A DNA stretch of 64,000 nt from Actinophytocola xinjiangensis (GCF_001921215.1 NZ_MSIF01000002.1:372001-436000); one strand, 5' to 3'. Shown: positions 35,590 to 44,682, counted from the stretch's first letter. The notes: a model not told the origin generated them from the letters alone. Numbers and translations are program-made.

Positions 35590-36537
35590 ATGACGGCGCT
35601 GCTGACGTCCACGACCTACACCGTGGACCCGTGGGACCCCGGCTACGGCGTGGCCAGGGGTGACGAGCTGGACGGCCGGGAGTCCACCGCCACCCTCGAC
35701 CTCGACCTGGAGACCCCGGCCGTGCGGTGGCGCCCGGTGACCCCGGCCGGCGGAGCGCTGCCCGGCTCGATCCTGTTCCTCGACGGCGTGCGCCGCATCG
35801 ACGCGCGGATCTGGGTGCACGGCGACGATCCCGAGCCGCAGCCGGGTGTGGTGGCCTCGCTCGCCGCCGGCCTGGTCCGCTGCGACGGCGCCGCCCAGCT
35901 CGTGGACGTGGCGGTCGACCGGAGCCTGTACGCGGCGACCGGCGGGGACATCGAGACCCGCCACGCGCGCTACACCTTCCGCCAGACCCCCGGCGGGCTG
36001 GACAAGCTCACCCTGGGTGTGCAGGGCCGGCTGGCCGCCCTGGAGGTGGAGCTCGCGAACTCGTGGCGCTCGACCAGCGACGTCGAGGACGACCTGCTGG
36101 TGGTGGACGGTCCGCTGCGCGGGCGGACCCACCTGGCCAGGACGGTCGGCTACGTCAAGACCCACCAGAAGTCCTACCTCGGACCGGACCAGGCCGCGGT
36201 GGTCGCGGCGCTGGAGCCGGGCCAGCGCAGCCCGGTGTTCGGCATGGGCACGACCTGGCACCGGCTGTCGTGGTACCTGCGGCTGCCCGGCGCGTCCGCC
36301 GCGCCCTGGTCGGCGACCGTGCGCCTGGAGTGCTCGGCGGAGCTGACCACCGACGAGGCGGTGGCGCTGGCCGACATCACCGCGCGGGTGCTGCCGGGGA
36401 TGGCCAGCACCCCGCACAAGGACCCGCGCGCCCCGCAGAACCTGATCCCGATCGGTGGCCTGGAACGTCAGCTGCGCCACCGCCTCGGTGACGCGTCGCT
36501 GCTCTACCGCTCGCTGCGCGGCGCGCTGGGCGGCTGA
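35590..36537 (+). CDS. nurA: NurA-like nuclease
   Basis: 315 residues. Family-type motifs are visible: [11 protein letters not shown] (about residues 58-68, Asp of motif I), [10 protein letters not shown] (about 171-180) followed by [11 protein letters not shown] (conserved Lys), and a C-terminal [26 protein letters not shown] block. This order (D-G, then DGPL, then G.VK) is that of archaeal NurA 5'-3' nucleases, which work inside the HerA ring. Its place directly after herA-sbcD-sbcC supports this strongly. Such genes are easily left as hypothetical because overall similarity is low. Confidence 0.75.
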   Translation: MTALLTSTTYTVDPWDPGYGVARGDELDGRESTATLDLDLETPAVRWRPVTPAGGALPGSILFLDGVRRIDARIWVHGDDPEPQPGVVASLAAGLVRCDGAAQLVDVAVDRSLYAATGGDIETRHARYTFRQTPGGLDKLTLGVQGRLAALEVELANSWRSTSDVEDDLLVVDGPLRGRTHLARTVGYVKTHQKSYLGPDQAAVVAALEPGQRSPVFGMGTTWHRLSWYLRLPGASAAPWSATVRLECSAELTTDEAVALADITARVLPGMASTPHKDPRAPQNLIPIGGLERQLRHRLGDASLLYRSLRGALGG

Positions 36538-36599
36538 GTCGTTTCGCGGGCGGCCGGGGCGGGTAGGCCCCGACCACGCGACGCGAGAGGAGACGGCCG

Positions 36600-36884
36600 A
36601 TGCTGCGGATCACCCCGGAGGCGGGCCTGGCCATCAACCGGCTGGTCGAGGGCCAGGGCGGTGGCCTGCGCCTGGAGGCGAAAGCCGACGACCGTGTCGC
36701 CATGTCCTACGCCCCGGTGCCCGACGAGACCGACCTGGTGGTGACCGAGGAGACCAGCGGCGCTTCGGTGCTGCTGGACTCGCTCACGGCGGAGATCGTC
36801 GAGGAGGCGACGTTGGACGTCGACGACACGGTCGAGGGAACCGTCCGGTTCCGGCTCGGCGGTCAGGGTGTGACCGACAGCTGA
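36600..36884 (+). CDS. HesB/IscA-like fold protein without cysteines
   Basis: 94 residues beginning MLRITPEAGLAINRLVEGQGGGLRLEA, which follows the A-type Fe-S carrier fold. The three metal-binding Cys of IscA/HesB are all absent, as in the actinobacterial branch of this superfamily. Its role is therefore unlikely to be Fe-S delivery and is unknown. GAGAGGAGACGG precedes the start. It lies between the nuclease operon and the leftmost enediyne gene, and converges with the latter. Confidence 0.7.
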   Translation: MLRITPEAGLAINRLVEGQGGGLRLEAKADDRVAMSYAPVPDETDLVVTEETSGASVLLDSLTAEIVEEATLDVDDTVEGTVRFRLGGQGVTDS

Positions 36885-36895
36885 GCCGGACGCGG

Positions 36896-38047
36896 TCAGA
36901 GCGAGCGGACGAACGCGCGGATGTCCTTGACCAGCAGCTCCGGGACCTCCATGGCGGCGAAGTGGCCGCCCCGCTCGAACTCGGTCCAGTGGGTGATGGT
37001 CGGGATGTCGCGGTCGGCCAGGCGGCGCAGCGGCAGGAACAGGTCGGCCGGGAACACCGCGACGCCGACCGGGACCGACTGCGGCGGCGGCGACGCGCCG
37101 GTGACCGCGCGCTTGATGTCCTCGGCGCCGTCGTAGTAGAAGTGCGCCGAGGTGCCGCCGGTGGCGGTCAGCCAGTACAGGGTGACCAGCGCGAGGATGC
37201 GGTCGCGGTCGATGGCGTCCTCGGGGACCTTGGCCGAGGCGTCGGTCCACGCCTGGAACTTCTCCACGATCCAGGCCAGTTGGCCGACGGGGGAGTCGGT
37301 CAGGCCGTAGCCCAGCGTCTGCGGGCGGGTCAGCTGGATCTTCATGTAGCCCGAGCCGTCGGCGTCGAAGGCGCCCAGGTGCTGCAGGCGGGCGACGTCG
37401 GTCTCGGACAGGTCGACCATCTCGGCCGGGTCGCCCGACGGGAAGGTCATCAGCATGTTGATGTGGATGGCCTGGACGTGCTCGGGGTCCATCAGGCCGA
37501 GCACCTGCGAGATCACCGAGCCGGCGTCGCCGCCCTGGGCGACGTAGCGGTCGTAGCCCAGTTGGGCCATCAGCTGCGCCCAGGCGCCGGCGACCCTGGG
37601 CACGCTCCAGCCGACGCTGCCCAGCGTGGAGAAGCCGTAGCCGGGGATGGACGGGATGACCAGGTGGAACGCGTCGGCGGGGTCGCCGCCGTGCGCGGCC
37701 GGGTTGGTCAGCGGGCCGATGACGTCGGCGAACTCCAGGAACCCGCCGGGCCAGCCGTGCGAGAGCAGCAGCGGGGTGGCGTCGGGTTCGGGTGAGCGGA
37801 CGTGCAGGAAGTGGATCCGCTCGCCGTCGATCTCGGTGGTGAACTGCGGGTAGCGGTTGAACTCCTCCTCGACGGCCCGCCAGTCGAAGCTCGTGCGCCA
37901 GTACTCGGCCAGCTCCTGCAGGTAGGCGAGCGGAACACCGCGCTCCCAACCGAAACCGGACAACTCGGCCGGCCACCGGGTGTTCGCCAGCCGCTGGCGA
38001 AGATCGTCCAACTGAACCTGGGGAATGTTGATCTGGAACGGTTCCAT
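36896..38047 (-). CDS. Epoxide hydrolase of the enediyne core (SgcF/KedF/NcsF2-like)
   Basis: 383 residues from the ATG at 38047. The N-terminal EHN domain opens [20 protein letters not shown]. The alpha/beta-hydrolase core has the oxyanion [10 protein letters not shown], the nucleophile Asp in QGGDAGS, and the catalytic His in [11 protein letters not shown]. Enzymes of this type in C-1027, kedarcidin and neocarzinostatin pathways open an epoxide on the nine-membered core to a vicinal diol, the point where the beta-amino acid is later attached. It is transcribed divergently from the aminomutase gene. The assignment rests on family and context. Confidence 0.88.
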   Translation of the reverse strand: MEPFQINIPQVQLDDLRQRLANTRWPAELSGFGWERGVPLAYLQELAEYWRTSFDWRAVEEEFNRYPQFTTEIDGERIHFLHVRSPEPDATPLLLSHGWPGGFLEFADVIGPLTNPAAHGGDPADAFHLVIPSIPGYGFSTLGSVGWSVPRVAGAWAQLMAQLGYDRYVAQGGDAGSVISQVLGLMDPEHVQAIHINMLMTFPSGDPAEMVDLSETDVARLQHLGAFDADGSGYMKIQLTRPQTLGYGLTDSPVGQLAWIVEKFQAWTDASAKVPEDAIDRDRILALVTLYWLTATGGTSAHFYYDGAEDIKRAVTGASPPPQSVPVGVAVFPADLFLPLRRLADRDIPTITHWTEFERGGHFAAMEVPELLVKDIRAFVRSL

Positions 38048-38063
38048 GGCGGTCCTTCTTTTG

Positions 38064-38130
38064 TGCCGAAAGCGACGGGTGATCAGCCGCGCAATGTGTG
38101 TGTGGATCATCTCCGGTGTCGATTTCGGCA
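38064..38130. promoter_or_regulatory. 13-bp inverted repeat in the epoxide hydrolase/aminomutase divergent promoter region
   Basis: TGCCGAAAGCGAC (38064-38076) and GTCGATTTCGGCA (38118-38130) are complementary at 12 of 13 positions, with centres 54 bases apart. They lie in the 224-base gap between two divergent enediyne genes. The spacing suits a regulator that binds both sides of a promoter or loops. No further element was identified in the gap. Confidence 0.4.
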
Positions 38131-38271
38131 TCAACTCCTGCTGTGCTTAGTGACTGCGCACGCGTAGAGAAGCCCAGGTGGGGGCGGGGAAGGCACGATC
38201 GATTCCGGTGGTGAAGCCGCCGCGAATTGATTCCCCGAATGCCACTACGGACACCTTGACGGGGTGAAGAC

Positions 38272-39873
38272 GTGACTCTGCTTGAGAACGATGCTTCCGT
38301 TGACTTCGATGGCGAAAAGCTGGATATCGACAGCATCCGACGGGTCGCCGAGGACCGGACCCCCGTGACGCTCAGCGAGTCCACCTTGGACCGCGCGACG
38401 GTGAGCAGGAAGCAGTTCGAGGACACCATCTGGCAGGGCGTCCCCGTCTACGGCGTGACGACCGGCTACGGCGAGATGATCTACATGCTCGTCGGAACGT
38501 CCAAAGAGGTCGAACTGCAGACGAACCTGGTGCGCAGCCACAGCGCCTGCGTCGGCCCGCTGTTCTCCGAGGACGAGGCCCGCGCCATCCTGGCCGCGCG
38601 GCTCAACGCGCTGTCCAAGGGCTACTCGGCCGTGCGGCCCGAGCTGCTCCAGCGCATCGCGCTCTACCTGAACCTGGGCATCACCCCGGCCATCCCGGAG
38701 ATCGGCTCGCTGGGCGCGAGCGGTGACCTCGGCCCGCTGGCGCACATCGCCTCCACGCTCATCGGCGAGGGCTACGTGCTGCGCGACGGCAAGCAGGTGC
38801 CCACCGGCCCGGTGCTCGCCGAGCACGGCATCGAGCCGCTGCAGCTGCGGTTCAAGGAAGGCCTGTCGCTGATCAACGGGACCTCCGGCATGACCGGTCT
38901 CGGCTCGCTGGTGCTGGGCCGGGCGATCAACCAGGTCCGCCAGGCGGAGATCGTCACGGCGCTGGTCGTGGAGACCATGCTCGGCTCCACCAGCCCGTTC
39001 CAGGCCGAGGGCCACGAGATCGCCCGCCCGCACAAGGGCCAGATCGACACCGCGGCCAACATGCGCGTGCTGCTCAAGGACAGCGGCCTGGCCGTCGAGC
39101 ACGCCGACCTGCGCCGCCAGGCCAAGGAGCAGCAGGACGGTGACGTCTCGCGCACCGACGTCTGGATCCAGAAGGCCTACACGCTGCGCGCCATCCCCCA
39201 GGTCGTCGGCGCGGTGCGCGACACCCTGTACCACGCGACGAACGTGGTGGAGACCGAGATCAACTCCTCGAACGACAACCCGTTGTTCTTCGAGGGCAAG
39301 GAAGTCTTCCACGGCGCGAACTTCCACGGCCAGCCGGTCGCGTTCGTGATGGACTACACCACCATCGCGCTGACCCAGCTGGGCGTGTTCTCCGAGCGGC
39401 GCACCAACCGGCTGCTCAACCGCAACCTCTCGGGCCTGCCCGAGTTCCTGGTCTCCACCGGTGAGCCCGGCCTCAACAGCGGCTTCGCCGGCGCGCAGTA
39501 CCCGGCGACCGCGCTGATCGCCGAGAACCGGACGATCGGCCCGGCCAGCACGCAGAGCGTGCCGTCCAACGGGGACAACCAGGACGTGGTCAGCATGGGC
39601 CTGATCGGCGCGCGCAACGCCCGCCGGGTGCTGGGCAACAACAACTACATCCTGGCCGTGGAGTACCTGGCCGCCGCCCAGGCCGTCGACGTCTCCGGGC
39701 GTCTGGACGGGCTCAGCCCGGCCGGCCGGGCGACCTACGACGCCATCCGGTCGCTGGTGCCCACCCTGGAGCACGACCGGTTCATGGCCGACGACCTGGA
39801 GACCATCGCCTCCGCGCTCTCGCGGGGCGTGTTCCTCGACGCCGTCCGCCAGGCCGGCATCGATCTGCGCTGA
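38272..39873 (+). CDS. MIO-dependent aminomutase (SgcC4-like tyrosine 2,3-aminomutase)
   Basis: 533 residues from a GTG. The MIO-forming triad Ala149-Ser150-Gly151 is in IGSLGASGDLGPLAHIA, and the catalytic Tyr60 lies in VYGVTTGYG. Both are offset by three residues from what I recall for SgcC4. The family includes histidine ammonia-lyases, but length, the downstream SgcC5-like gene and the enediyne context favour conversion of L-tyrosine (or a related amino acid) into the beta-amino acid. That unit would decorate the enediyne core. Substrate and stereochemistry are not proven. Confidence 0.87.
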   Translation: MTLLENDASVDFDGEKLDIDSIRRVAEDRTPVTLSESTLDRATVSRKQFEDTIWQGVPVYGVTTGYGEMIYMLVGTSKEVELQTNLVRSHSACVGPLFSEDEARAILAARLNALSKGYSAVRPELLQRIALYLNLGITPAIPEIGSLGASGDLGPLAHIASTLIGEGYVLRDGKQVPTGPVLAEHGIEPLQLRFKEGLSLINGTSGMTGLGSLVLGRAINQVRQAEIVTALVVETMLGSTSPFQAEGHEIARPHKGQIDTAANMRVLLKDSGLAVEHADLRRQAKEQQDGDVSRTDVWIQKAYTLRAIPQVVGAVRDTLYHATNVVETEINSSNDNPLFFEGKEVFHGANFHGQPVAFVMDYTTIALTQLGVFSERRTNRLLNRNLSGLPEFLVSTGEPGLNSGFAGAQYPATALIAENRTIGPASTQSVPSNGDNQDVVSMGLIGARNARRVLGNNNYILAVEYLAAAQAVDVSGRLDGLSPAGRATYDAIRSLVPTLEHDRFMADDLETIASALSRGVFLDAVRQAGIDLR

Positions 39874-39902
39874 CAAACCGCGATCCGAGAGGTACGACAA
39901 CG

Positions 39903-41249
39903 ATGAGCGACTCGGAGCGTTATCCGGTCTCCTTCGCCCAGCAGATGCTGTGCGTGTTCGACTCGGGTGACCCGAACAGCGGACCGTTCGGGCCCCACCA
40001 CAACATCACCTGGGCGTGGCGGGTCGGCGGCAGCGTCGACACCGCGATCCTGGCGGCCTCGCTGGACGAGGTCGTGGCGCGGCACGAGGTGCTGCGCACC
40101 CGGATCGTCCAGGACGGCGAGGACCTCTACCAGCAGGTCGCGCCGCCGAGCCCGGCCGAGGTGTCCGAGGTGGACCTGTCGGGGGTCGCGGACGGGGACC
40201 GGGACCGGCGCTCCGAGGAGCTGGTGATCGAGCTGGAGGGACAGCGGTTCGGCATCGAGCCGCTGCCCCTGGTCCGCGCGGTGCTCGGCCGGTTCGACGA
40301 CCAGGACTCGGTGCTGGTGCTGATCGCCCACCACGCCGCGGTCGACGGCTGGTCGATGCAGGTCATGGCCAACGACCTGGCCAGCGGCTACGCCCGGCGC
40401 ACCGGCCACGACGTCCCGGCGACCCCGGTGCCCACCCAGTACCGCGACTTCGCGGTCTGGCAGCGCACCGAGCCCGAGGAGGCCCTGCCGGCCGCGCACC
40501 TGGAGTACTGGAAGAACAAGCTGGCCGGCGCGACGATGGTCGCCACGAAGATGGACTACCCGCGTTCGGCGAACCGGCCGGTGAGCACCTCGGTGCTGCG
40601 CTACCCGGTGGCCAGCGAGATCTCCGACGCGCTGACCACGGTCGCCCGGGAGAACCGCGCGACCAAGTTCATGGTGCTGCTGGCCGCCTACAACGTGCTG
40701 GTGGCCCGGCGGACCGGGATCACCGACATCACGGTGGCCACCATCGGCTCCAACCGCAAGCAGGCCAGGTTCCAGGACACGGTCGGCAACTTCACCAACT
40801 TCATCCCGCTGCGCACCGACCTGGCCGGCTGCGAGACGTTCCAGGACGTGCTCGCCAGGACCAGGACGAGCTGCATCGAGGCGTACTCCAAGGAGATCCC
40901 GTTCCTGGTGCTGCTGAGCGTGGCACCCGAGCTGATGTCCTCGGTCGCCACCGACAACGACGCGCTGATGGCGTTCCAGCCGATGCAGCTGCCCTTCACG
41001 CTGGAGGGTGAGCGGGTCGGTGACCTGGAGCTGCGCGGGGTTCCCCGCCGGCGGTCCCAGCAGGTCGGCACGGAGATCCCCGACGGCGCGCTGTGGCAGT
41101 TGGACGTGGCGCCGACCGGCGAGATCCACGCCTACCTCGGCTACAACACGCACAAGTTCACCGAGACCACCATGCGCGTCATGGCCGACGAGTTCGACCA
41201 GGTGCTCAAGGACACGGTTCTCGACCAGCACGGACCCCTGCGGATCTGA
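39903..41249 (+). CDS. Free-standing condensation enzyme (SgcC5-like)
   Basis: 448 residues, a single NRPS condensation domain with no adenylation or carrier domain. The catalytic HHxxxDG is H143-H144-AAV-D148-G149 (AHHAAVDGWSM). The latch and floor regions follow the family (TVGNFTNFIPLRTDL). SgcC5 joins a carrier-bound beta-amino acid to a hydroxyl of the enediyne core, making an ester. The same role is likely here because the aminomutase and epoxide hydrolase are neighbours. No carrier protein for the donor is visible in the window. Confidence 0.87.
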   Translation: MSDSERYPVSFAQQMLCVFDSGDPNSGPFGPHHNITWAWRVGGSVDTAILAASLDEVVARHEVLRTRIVQDGEDLYQQVAPPSPAEVSEVDLSGVADGDRDRRSEELVIELEGQRFGIEPLPLVRAVLGRFDDQDSVLVLIAHHAAVDGWSMQVMANDLASGYARRTGHDVPATPVPTQYRDFAVWQRTEPEEALPAAHLEYWKNKLAGATMVATKMDYPRSANRPVSTSVLRYPVASEISDALTTVARENRATKFMVLLAAYNVLVARRTGITDITVATIGSNRKQARFQDTVGNFTNFIPLRTDLAGCETFQDVLARTRTSCIEAYSKEIPFLVLLSVAPELMSSVATDNDALMAFQPMQLPFTLEGERVGDLELRGVPRRRSQQVGTEIPDGALWQLDVAPTGEIHAYLGYNTHKFTETTMRVMADEFDQVLKDTVLDQHGPLRI

Positions 41250-41264
41250 AGGGCGAGGAGACCC

Positions 41265-42776
41265 ATGAGTGACACGGCAGGCGCGCCGGGGTTCGGGCCA
41301 GCCACCATCGAGGCCGGTGACTCGCGCTACGAGAGCATGCTGCGCGGGGCCAACCACCGGTTCGTCGCCAAGCCCGACCGGGTGAGCGTGGTGACCACCA
41401 CCGAGCAGGTGGTGGCCGTGGTCGGCGACGCGGTCGCCAGCGGCCTGCGGGTCACGGTGCGCAGCGGCGGGCACGGCTTCGAGGGGTTCACCGCGGCCGA
41501 CGGCGGCGTGCTGCTCGACATGTCGGAGATGACCTCGGTCTACTTCGACCAGTCGCGCGGCGCGTTCGCCATCGAGCCGGGGGCGACGCTCGGGCACGTC
41601 TACCGGGTGCTGTTCAAGGGCTGGAACGTGACGATCCCCGGCGGCGAGTGCTCCGAGGTCGGCGTCGGCGGGCACTTCGCCGGCGGCGGCTACGGACCGC
41701 TGTCCCGCCGCCTGGGCGCGGTCGTGGACTACCTGTACGCGGTGGAGGTCGTGGTCGTCGACGCGGACGGGACCGCGCGTGCCGTGGTCGCCACCCGCGA
41801 GCCCGACGACCCGCACCGCGACCTGTGGTGGGCGCACACCGGCGGTGGCGGCGGCAACTTCGGCGTGGTGACCCGGTACTGGGTGCGTTCGCCCGGTACC
41901 ACCGCCACCGATCCGGCCGAGTTGTTGCCCCGGGCGCCGAGCCGCTGGCGGATCGGGTTCTGTCTGTGGCCGTGGGAGTCGATGACCGAGGAGGGTTTCA
42001 CCACCCTGCTGCGCAACGTCGGCGACTGGTTCGAGGCCAACAGCGCGCCCGGTTCGATCCACGCCCAGCACTCCGCCTCGTTCTACGCCTCGCACCGCTC
42101 CGGCGGCGCGCTGCTGGTCCAGGCGATGGTCGACGACGACGTGCCGGGCGCGGAGGACCTGCTCAACGCCTACTTCGACGCGGTCAGCGAGGGCGTGGGC
42201 ATCGAGGGGACCAGGGTGCAGTCGGTCAAGCCGTGGCTGTACTTCGCCTCCTACCCGAACTGGGGCGACCCCGGCACGCCGGACATCCGCCGCGTCAAGA
42301 TCAAGGCCGCGTACCTGCGCAAGGGCTACACCGACCCGCAGATCGCGACCTGCTGGGAGCACCTGACCCGCGAGGACGGCGAGAAGAACCAGCTGATCCT
42401 CATCGGCTACGGCGGCCAGGTGAACACCGTCGACCCGGGCGAGACGGCCACCGCGCAGCGCGACTCGGTGCTCAAGGCGGCGTTGATGGCCGTGTGGGGC
42501 GACGAGAGCGAGGACGACGCGCACATCACCCGGCTGCGGGAGTTCTACCGCGACGTCTACGCCGAGACCGGCGGGGTGCCGGTGCCCGGTGAGCGCAGCG
42601 ACGGGTCGTACATCAACTACCCGGACGTCGACCTCGCCGACCCGGCGTGGAACACCTCCGGGGTGGCGTGGTCCACGTTGTACTACAAGGACAACTATCC
42701 CCGGCTGCGTCAGGTCAAGCTGCGCTACGACCCGCGTGACGAGTTCCGTCACGGCCTGTCGATCGAGCTGCCCTGA
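41265..42776 (+). CDS. Bicovalent-flavin oxidoreductase (berberine-bridge-enzyme-like)
   Basis: 503 residues. The FAD-binding PCMH domain carries both flavin attachment sites: His in TVRSGGHGFEGF and Cys in IPGGECSEVGVGGH. The C-terminal BBE segment ends VAWSTLYYKDNYPRLRQVKLRYDPRDEFRH. Such enzymes oxidise alcohols, sugars or C-H bonds next to aromatic rings, and many tailor natural products. It is 15 bases after the condensation gene in the same operon. Its substrate, core or beta-amino acid, is not known, and I do not recall it as a standard part of enediyne cassettes. Confidence 0.85.
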   Translation: MSDTAGAPGFGPATIEAGDSRYESMLRGANHRFVAKPDRVSVVTTTEQVVAVVGDAVASGLRVTVRSGGHGFEGFTAADGGVLLDMSEMTSVYFDQSRGAFAIEPGATLGHVYRVLFKGWNVTIPGGECSEVGVGGHFAGGGYGPLSRRLGAVVDYLYAVEVVVVDADGTARAVVATREPDDPHRDLWWAHTGGGGGNFGVVTRYWVRSPGTTATDPAELLPRAPSRWRIGFCLWPWESMTEEGFTTLLRNVGDWFEANSAPGSIHAQHSASFYASHRSGGALLVQAMVDDDVPGAEDLLNAYFDAVSEGVGIEGTRVQSVKPWLYFASYPNWGDPGTPDIRRVKIKAAYLRKGYTDPQIATCWEHLTREDGEKNQLILIGYGGQVNTVDPGETATAQRDSVLKAALMAVWGDESEDDAHITRLREFYRDVYAETGGVPVPGERSDGSYINYPDVDLADPAWNTSGVAWSTLYYKDNYPRLRQVKLRYDPRDEFRHGLSIELP

Positions 42777-42787
42777 CGGTGGTCGCG

Positions 42788-43864
42788 ATGCACCTGGCCG
42801 ACTTACCGTCGCGCTCGGCGCTGGCCGGTCGGGCCGCCGGGCTGGTGGGCGTGCTGCGCGGGCTGCCGGCGTGGTCGCCGCACCGTCGGCGGCTGTCCGA
42901 GGAGACGATCCGCGTGCTGGCCGGGGCCGGCGTGTTCCGGCTGCGGGCGCCGCGCGCGTACGGCGGGTTCGACCGGGACACCGAGACGTTGGTCGGGGTC
43001 GCGGTCGAACTGGGCCGGGCCAGCGGTCCGGCGGCGTTCCTGGCGTGTGCGACCTGGGTGCCGACCTGGCTGGCCGCCGGATCCGGTGCCCGCGCGGAGG
43101 TCTTCGCCCGGCCGGACGTGGTGGTGTGCGGCCCGGTGTCGGCGCGTTCCCGGCCGGTGCCGGGCGGCTGGGTGCTCGACGGCCGGTGGGCCTCGGTGCC
43201 CGGGGTGCTGCACGCGCGGTGGCAGGCCGTCGTGACGGTCGCCGGTGGGCGGCCGTCGGTGGCGTTGGTGCCGGTGGCCGACCTGCGGGTGGTCGACGGA
43301 GCGGACGTCACCGACCTCACCGGCGCCGGGGCGGCGGGGGTGGTCGCCGAGGCGGTGTTCGTTCCGGCGCACCGGCTGTCGCCGCTGCCGGCCGGGTCGC
43401 TGGCCGGGGTGCGGGCGGCGTCCTGGGTGGGGCTGGTCGTCGGGCTGGCCAAGGACGCGCGGGACTGGTACCTGGAGGAGCTGGTCACCGACCACGGGCC
43501 GTCGTTCGCCGGCGGTCCGGCGGTGCCGGCGCTGCTCTCGCACGTCCAGGCCGGCCACGCGTTCACCGCGCTGTCCTCGGCCGAACGCGCCGCCAACGAC
43601 CTGGCGTCCACCGTGGACTCCGGGGCGGTGCCGGCGCCCGACGCCGTCGACGAGATCTGCCGGCTCGCCGGCGACACGGTGCACCTGCTCGCCGCGATCA
43701 GCGGACCGGGCTCCTCGGTCCACCGGGTCGCGCGCGACCTGGCCGCCGTCACCGGCCACCTGCTGGCCGAGGAAGACACAGATGTCGGGGACCTGGCGGC
43801 CGGCCGGCCGTACCTGGTCGACCGTCCCGCAACACCGCCGCCGCCGCGAAAGGAAATCAGATGA
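42788..43864 (+). CDS. Acyl-CoA-dehydrogenase-like flavoprotein (possible flavin-dependent monooxygenase)
   Basis: 358 residues from the ATG at 42788. The helical N-terminus (LSEETIRVLAGAGVFRLRAPRAYGGFD) and beta-domain (GPVSARSRPVPGGWVLDGRWASVPG) match the acyl-CoA dehydrogenase superfamily, especially the class D flavin monooxygenase branch (HsaA- or DszC-like). The usual dehydrogenase catalytic Glu is not evident. It might hydroxylate the aryl group or core with reduced flavin from a separate reductase, but no reductase gene is visible. Its stop overlaps the next start (ATGA). The family call is good and the reaction is inferred. Confidence 0.7.
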   Translation: MHLADLPSRSALAGRAAGLVGVLRGLPAWSPHRRRLSEETIRVLAGAGVFRLRAPRAYGGFDRDTETLVGVAVELGRASGPAAFLACATWVPTWLAAGSGARAEVFARPDVVVCGPVSARSRPVPGGWVLDGRWASVPGVLHARWQAVVTVAGGRPSVALVPVADLRVVDGADVTDLTGAGAAGVVAEAVFVPAHRLSPLPAGSLAGVRAASWVGLVVGLAKDARDWYLEELVTDHGPSFAGGPAVPALLSHVQAGHAFTALSSAERAANDLASTVDSGAVPAPDAVDEICRLAGDTVHLLAAISGPGSSVHRVARDLAAVTGHLLAEEDTDVGDLAAGRPYLVDRPATPPPPRKEIR

Positions 43865-44301
43865 CCACCTACCCCACCGACGCGAAACCGGCCGACCAGG
43901 CCTCGGTCGCCGCCCTGACCCAGCAGATGCTGGCGTCCTGGGCCTACGCCGACGCGGACGGGTTCGCCGACCTGTTCATCGAGCAGGGCACGCTGATCCT
44001 GCCCGGCATCTACAAGCAGGGCCGTGAGGACATCCGGGTGTTCGCCAAGGACGCCTTCGAGAACCAGTACAAGGGCACCCAGGTCACCGGCAAGCCGATC
44101 AGCATGCGGTTCTTCGGCCCCGACGTCGCCCTGCTGATCACCAGCGGCGGCGTCATGGCCGCCGGCGAGACCGAGGTCTCCGACGCCCAGGCGATCCGCG
44201 CCTCGTGGTTCGTCCTGCGCGTCGAAGGCCAGTGGCGCCTGGCCGCCTACCAGAACAGCCCCGCCAAGCACCAGCTCCCCGTCCCCGGCTCCGACGACTG
44301 A
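43861..44301 (+). CDS. SgcJ/EcaC-family NTF2-like enediyne protein
   Basis: 146 residues with AAAGGAA upstream. The NTF2-like cone fold is recognisable: TQQMLASWAYADADGFADLFIEQGTLILPG near the N-terminus and WFVLRVEGQWRLAAYQNSP at the end, the pattern of SgcJ. SgcJ-type proteins are conserved in nine-membered enediyne clusters and assist early core formation, though their exact step is unsettled. It is the last gene of the aminomutase operon and is followed at once by a strong terminator. Confidence 0.86.
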   Translation: MTTYPTDAKPADQASVAALTQQMLASWAYADADGFADLFIEQGTLILPGIYKQGREDIRVFAKDAFENQYKGTQVTGKPISMRFFGPDVALLITSGGVMAAGETEVSDAQAIRASWFVLRVEGQWRLAAYQNSPAKHQLPVPGSDD

Positions 44302-44339
44302 CCTGTCCGGTCACCGAAGGCCCAGCCTCGGGTTCCAGC

Positions 44340-44392
44340 GATCCCCGCGACACCCTGGACTTCAGGGAGTCGCGGGGATCGTGTTTCTCAGG
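44340..44392 (+). terminator. Strong two-tier hairpin terminator after the sgcJ-like gene
   Basis: GATCCCCGCGAC (44340-44351) and GTCGCGGGGATC (44369-44380) form a perfect 12-bp stem. Inside it CCCTG and CAGGG add a 5-bp stem with loop GACTT, separated by an A-A bulge. GTGTTTCTC follows. This closes the rightward operon. Confidence 0.8.
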
Positions 44393-44449
44393 ACCTGAAG
44401 GCGACGTTCTTCACGGCATTGGGCCGGCATCTCGGGTGCTGCCATCGAC

Positions 44450-44658
44450 CTCCTCGAGGTGGTCATGGGTGAGCACCGTGCGGGCGTGCTCCGGCACCAG
44501 GAGCAGGCCTTACACCAACTCGGTCGCGTGAGCGTGAACGCGGCCTCGTGTCGCTGGCGAGTCGGCTCACCGCCAACCACGGCGACCACATCCCCCTATG
44601 GAAACTCCTCGAACCAGATTCCGAACGCAGCTGCATCTGCGGATGCAGGTGCTGCTGA
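44450..44658 (+). pseudogene. Possible decayed coding remnant
   Basis: Within the 602-base gap before the next gene (44302-44903), two frames look protein-like in succession. First EVVMGEHRAGVLRHQEQALHQLG, cut here to note only its charged helical look, runs to about 44525. Then another frame gives LVSLASRLTANHGDHIPLWK and ends in a Cys-rich tail (SCICGCRCC) at a TGA, 44656-44658. A frameshift between them would join one short protein. No intact gene, start or family is recognised. It may be a fragment broken when the adjacent repeat-flanked island arrived. Confidence 0.25.
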
Positions 44659-44682
44659 CACCACCGCGACCCGGGCGAGAGG

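Noticed and set aside
30203-36537. A named antiphage defence system
   Set aside because: The gene set matches DNA-end resection (HerA-Mre11-Rad50-NurA). There is no additional defence marker, so a defence role is only speculation.
38272-39873. Histidine ammonia-lyase of histidine catabolism
   Set aside because: The MIO motif alone fits, but there are no hut genes nearby, and the SgcC5-like, epoxide hydrolase and PksE neighbours favour an enediyne aminomutase.
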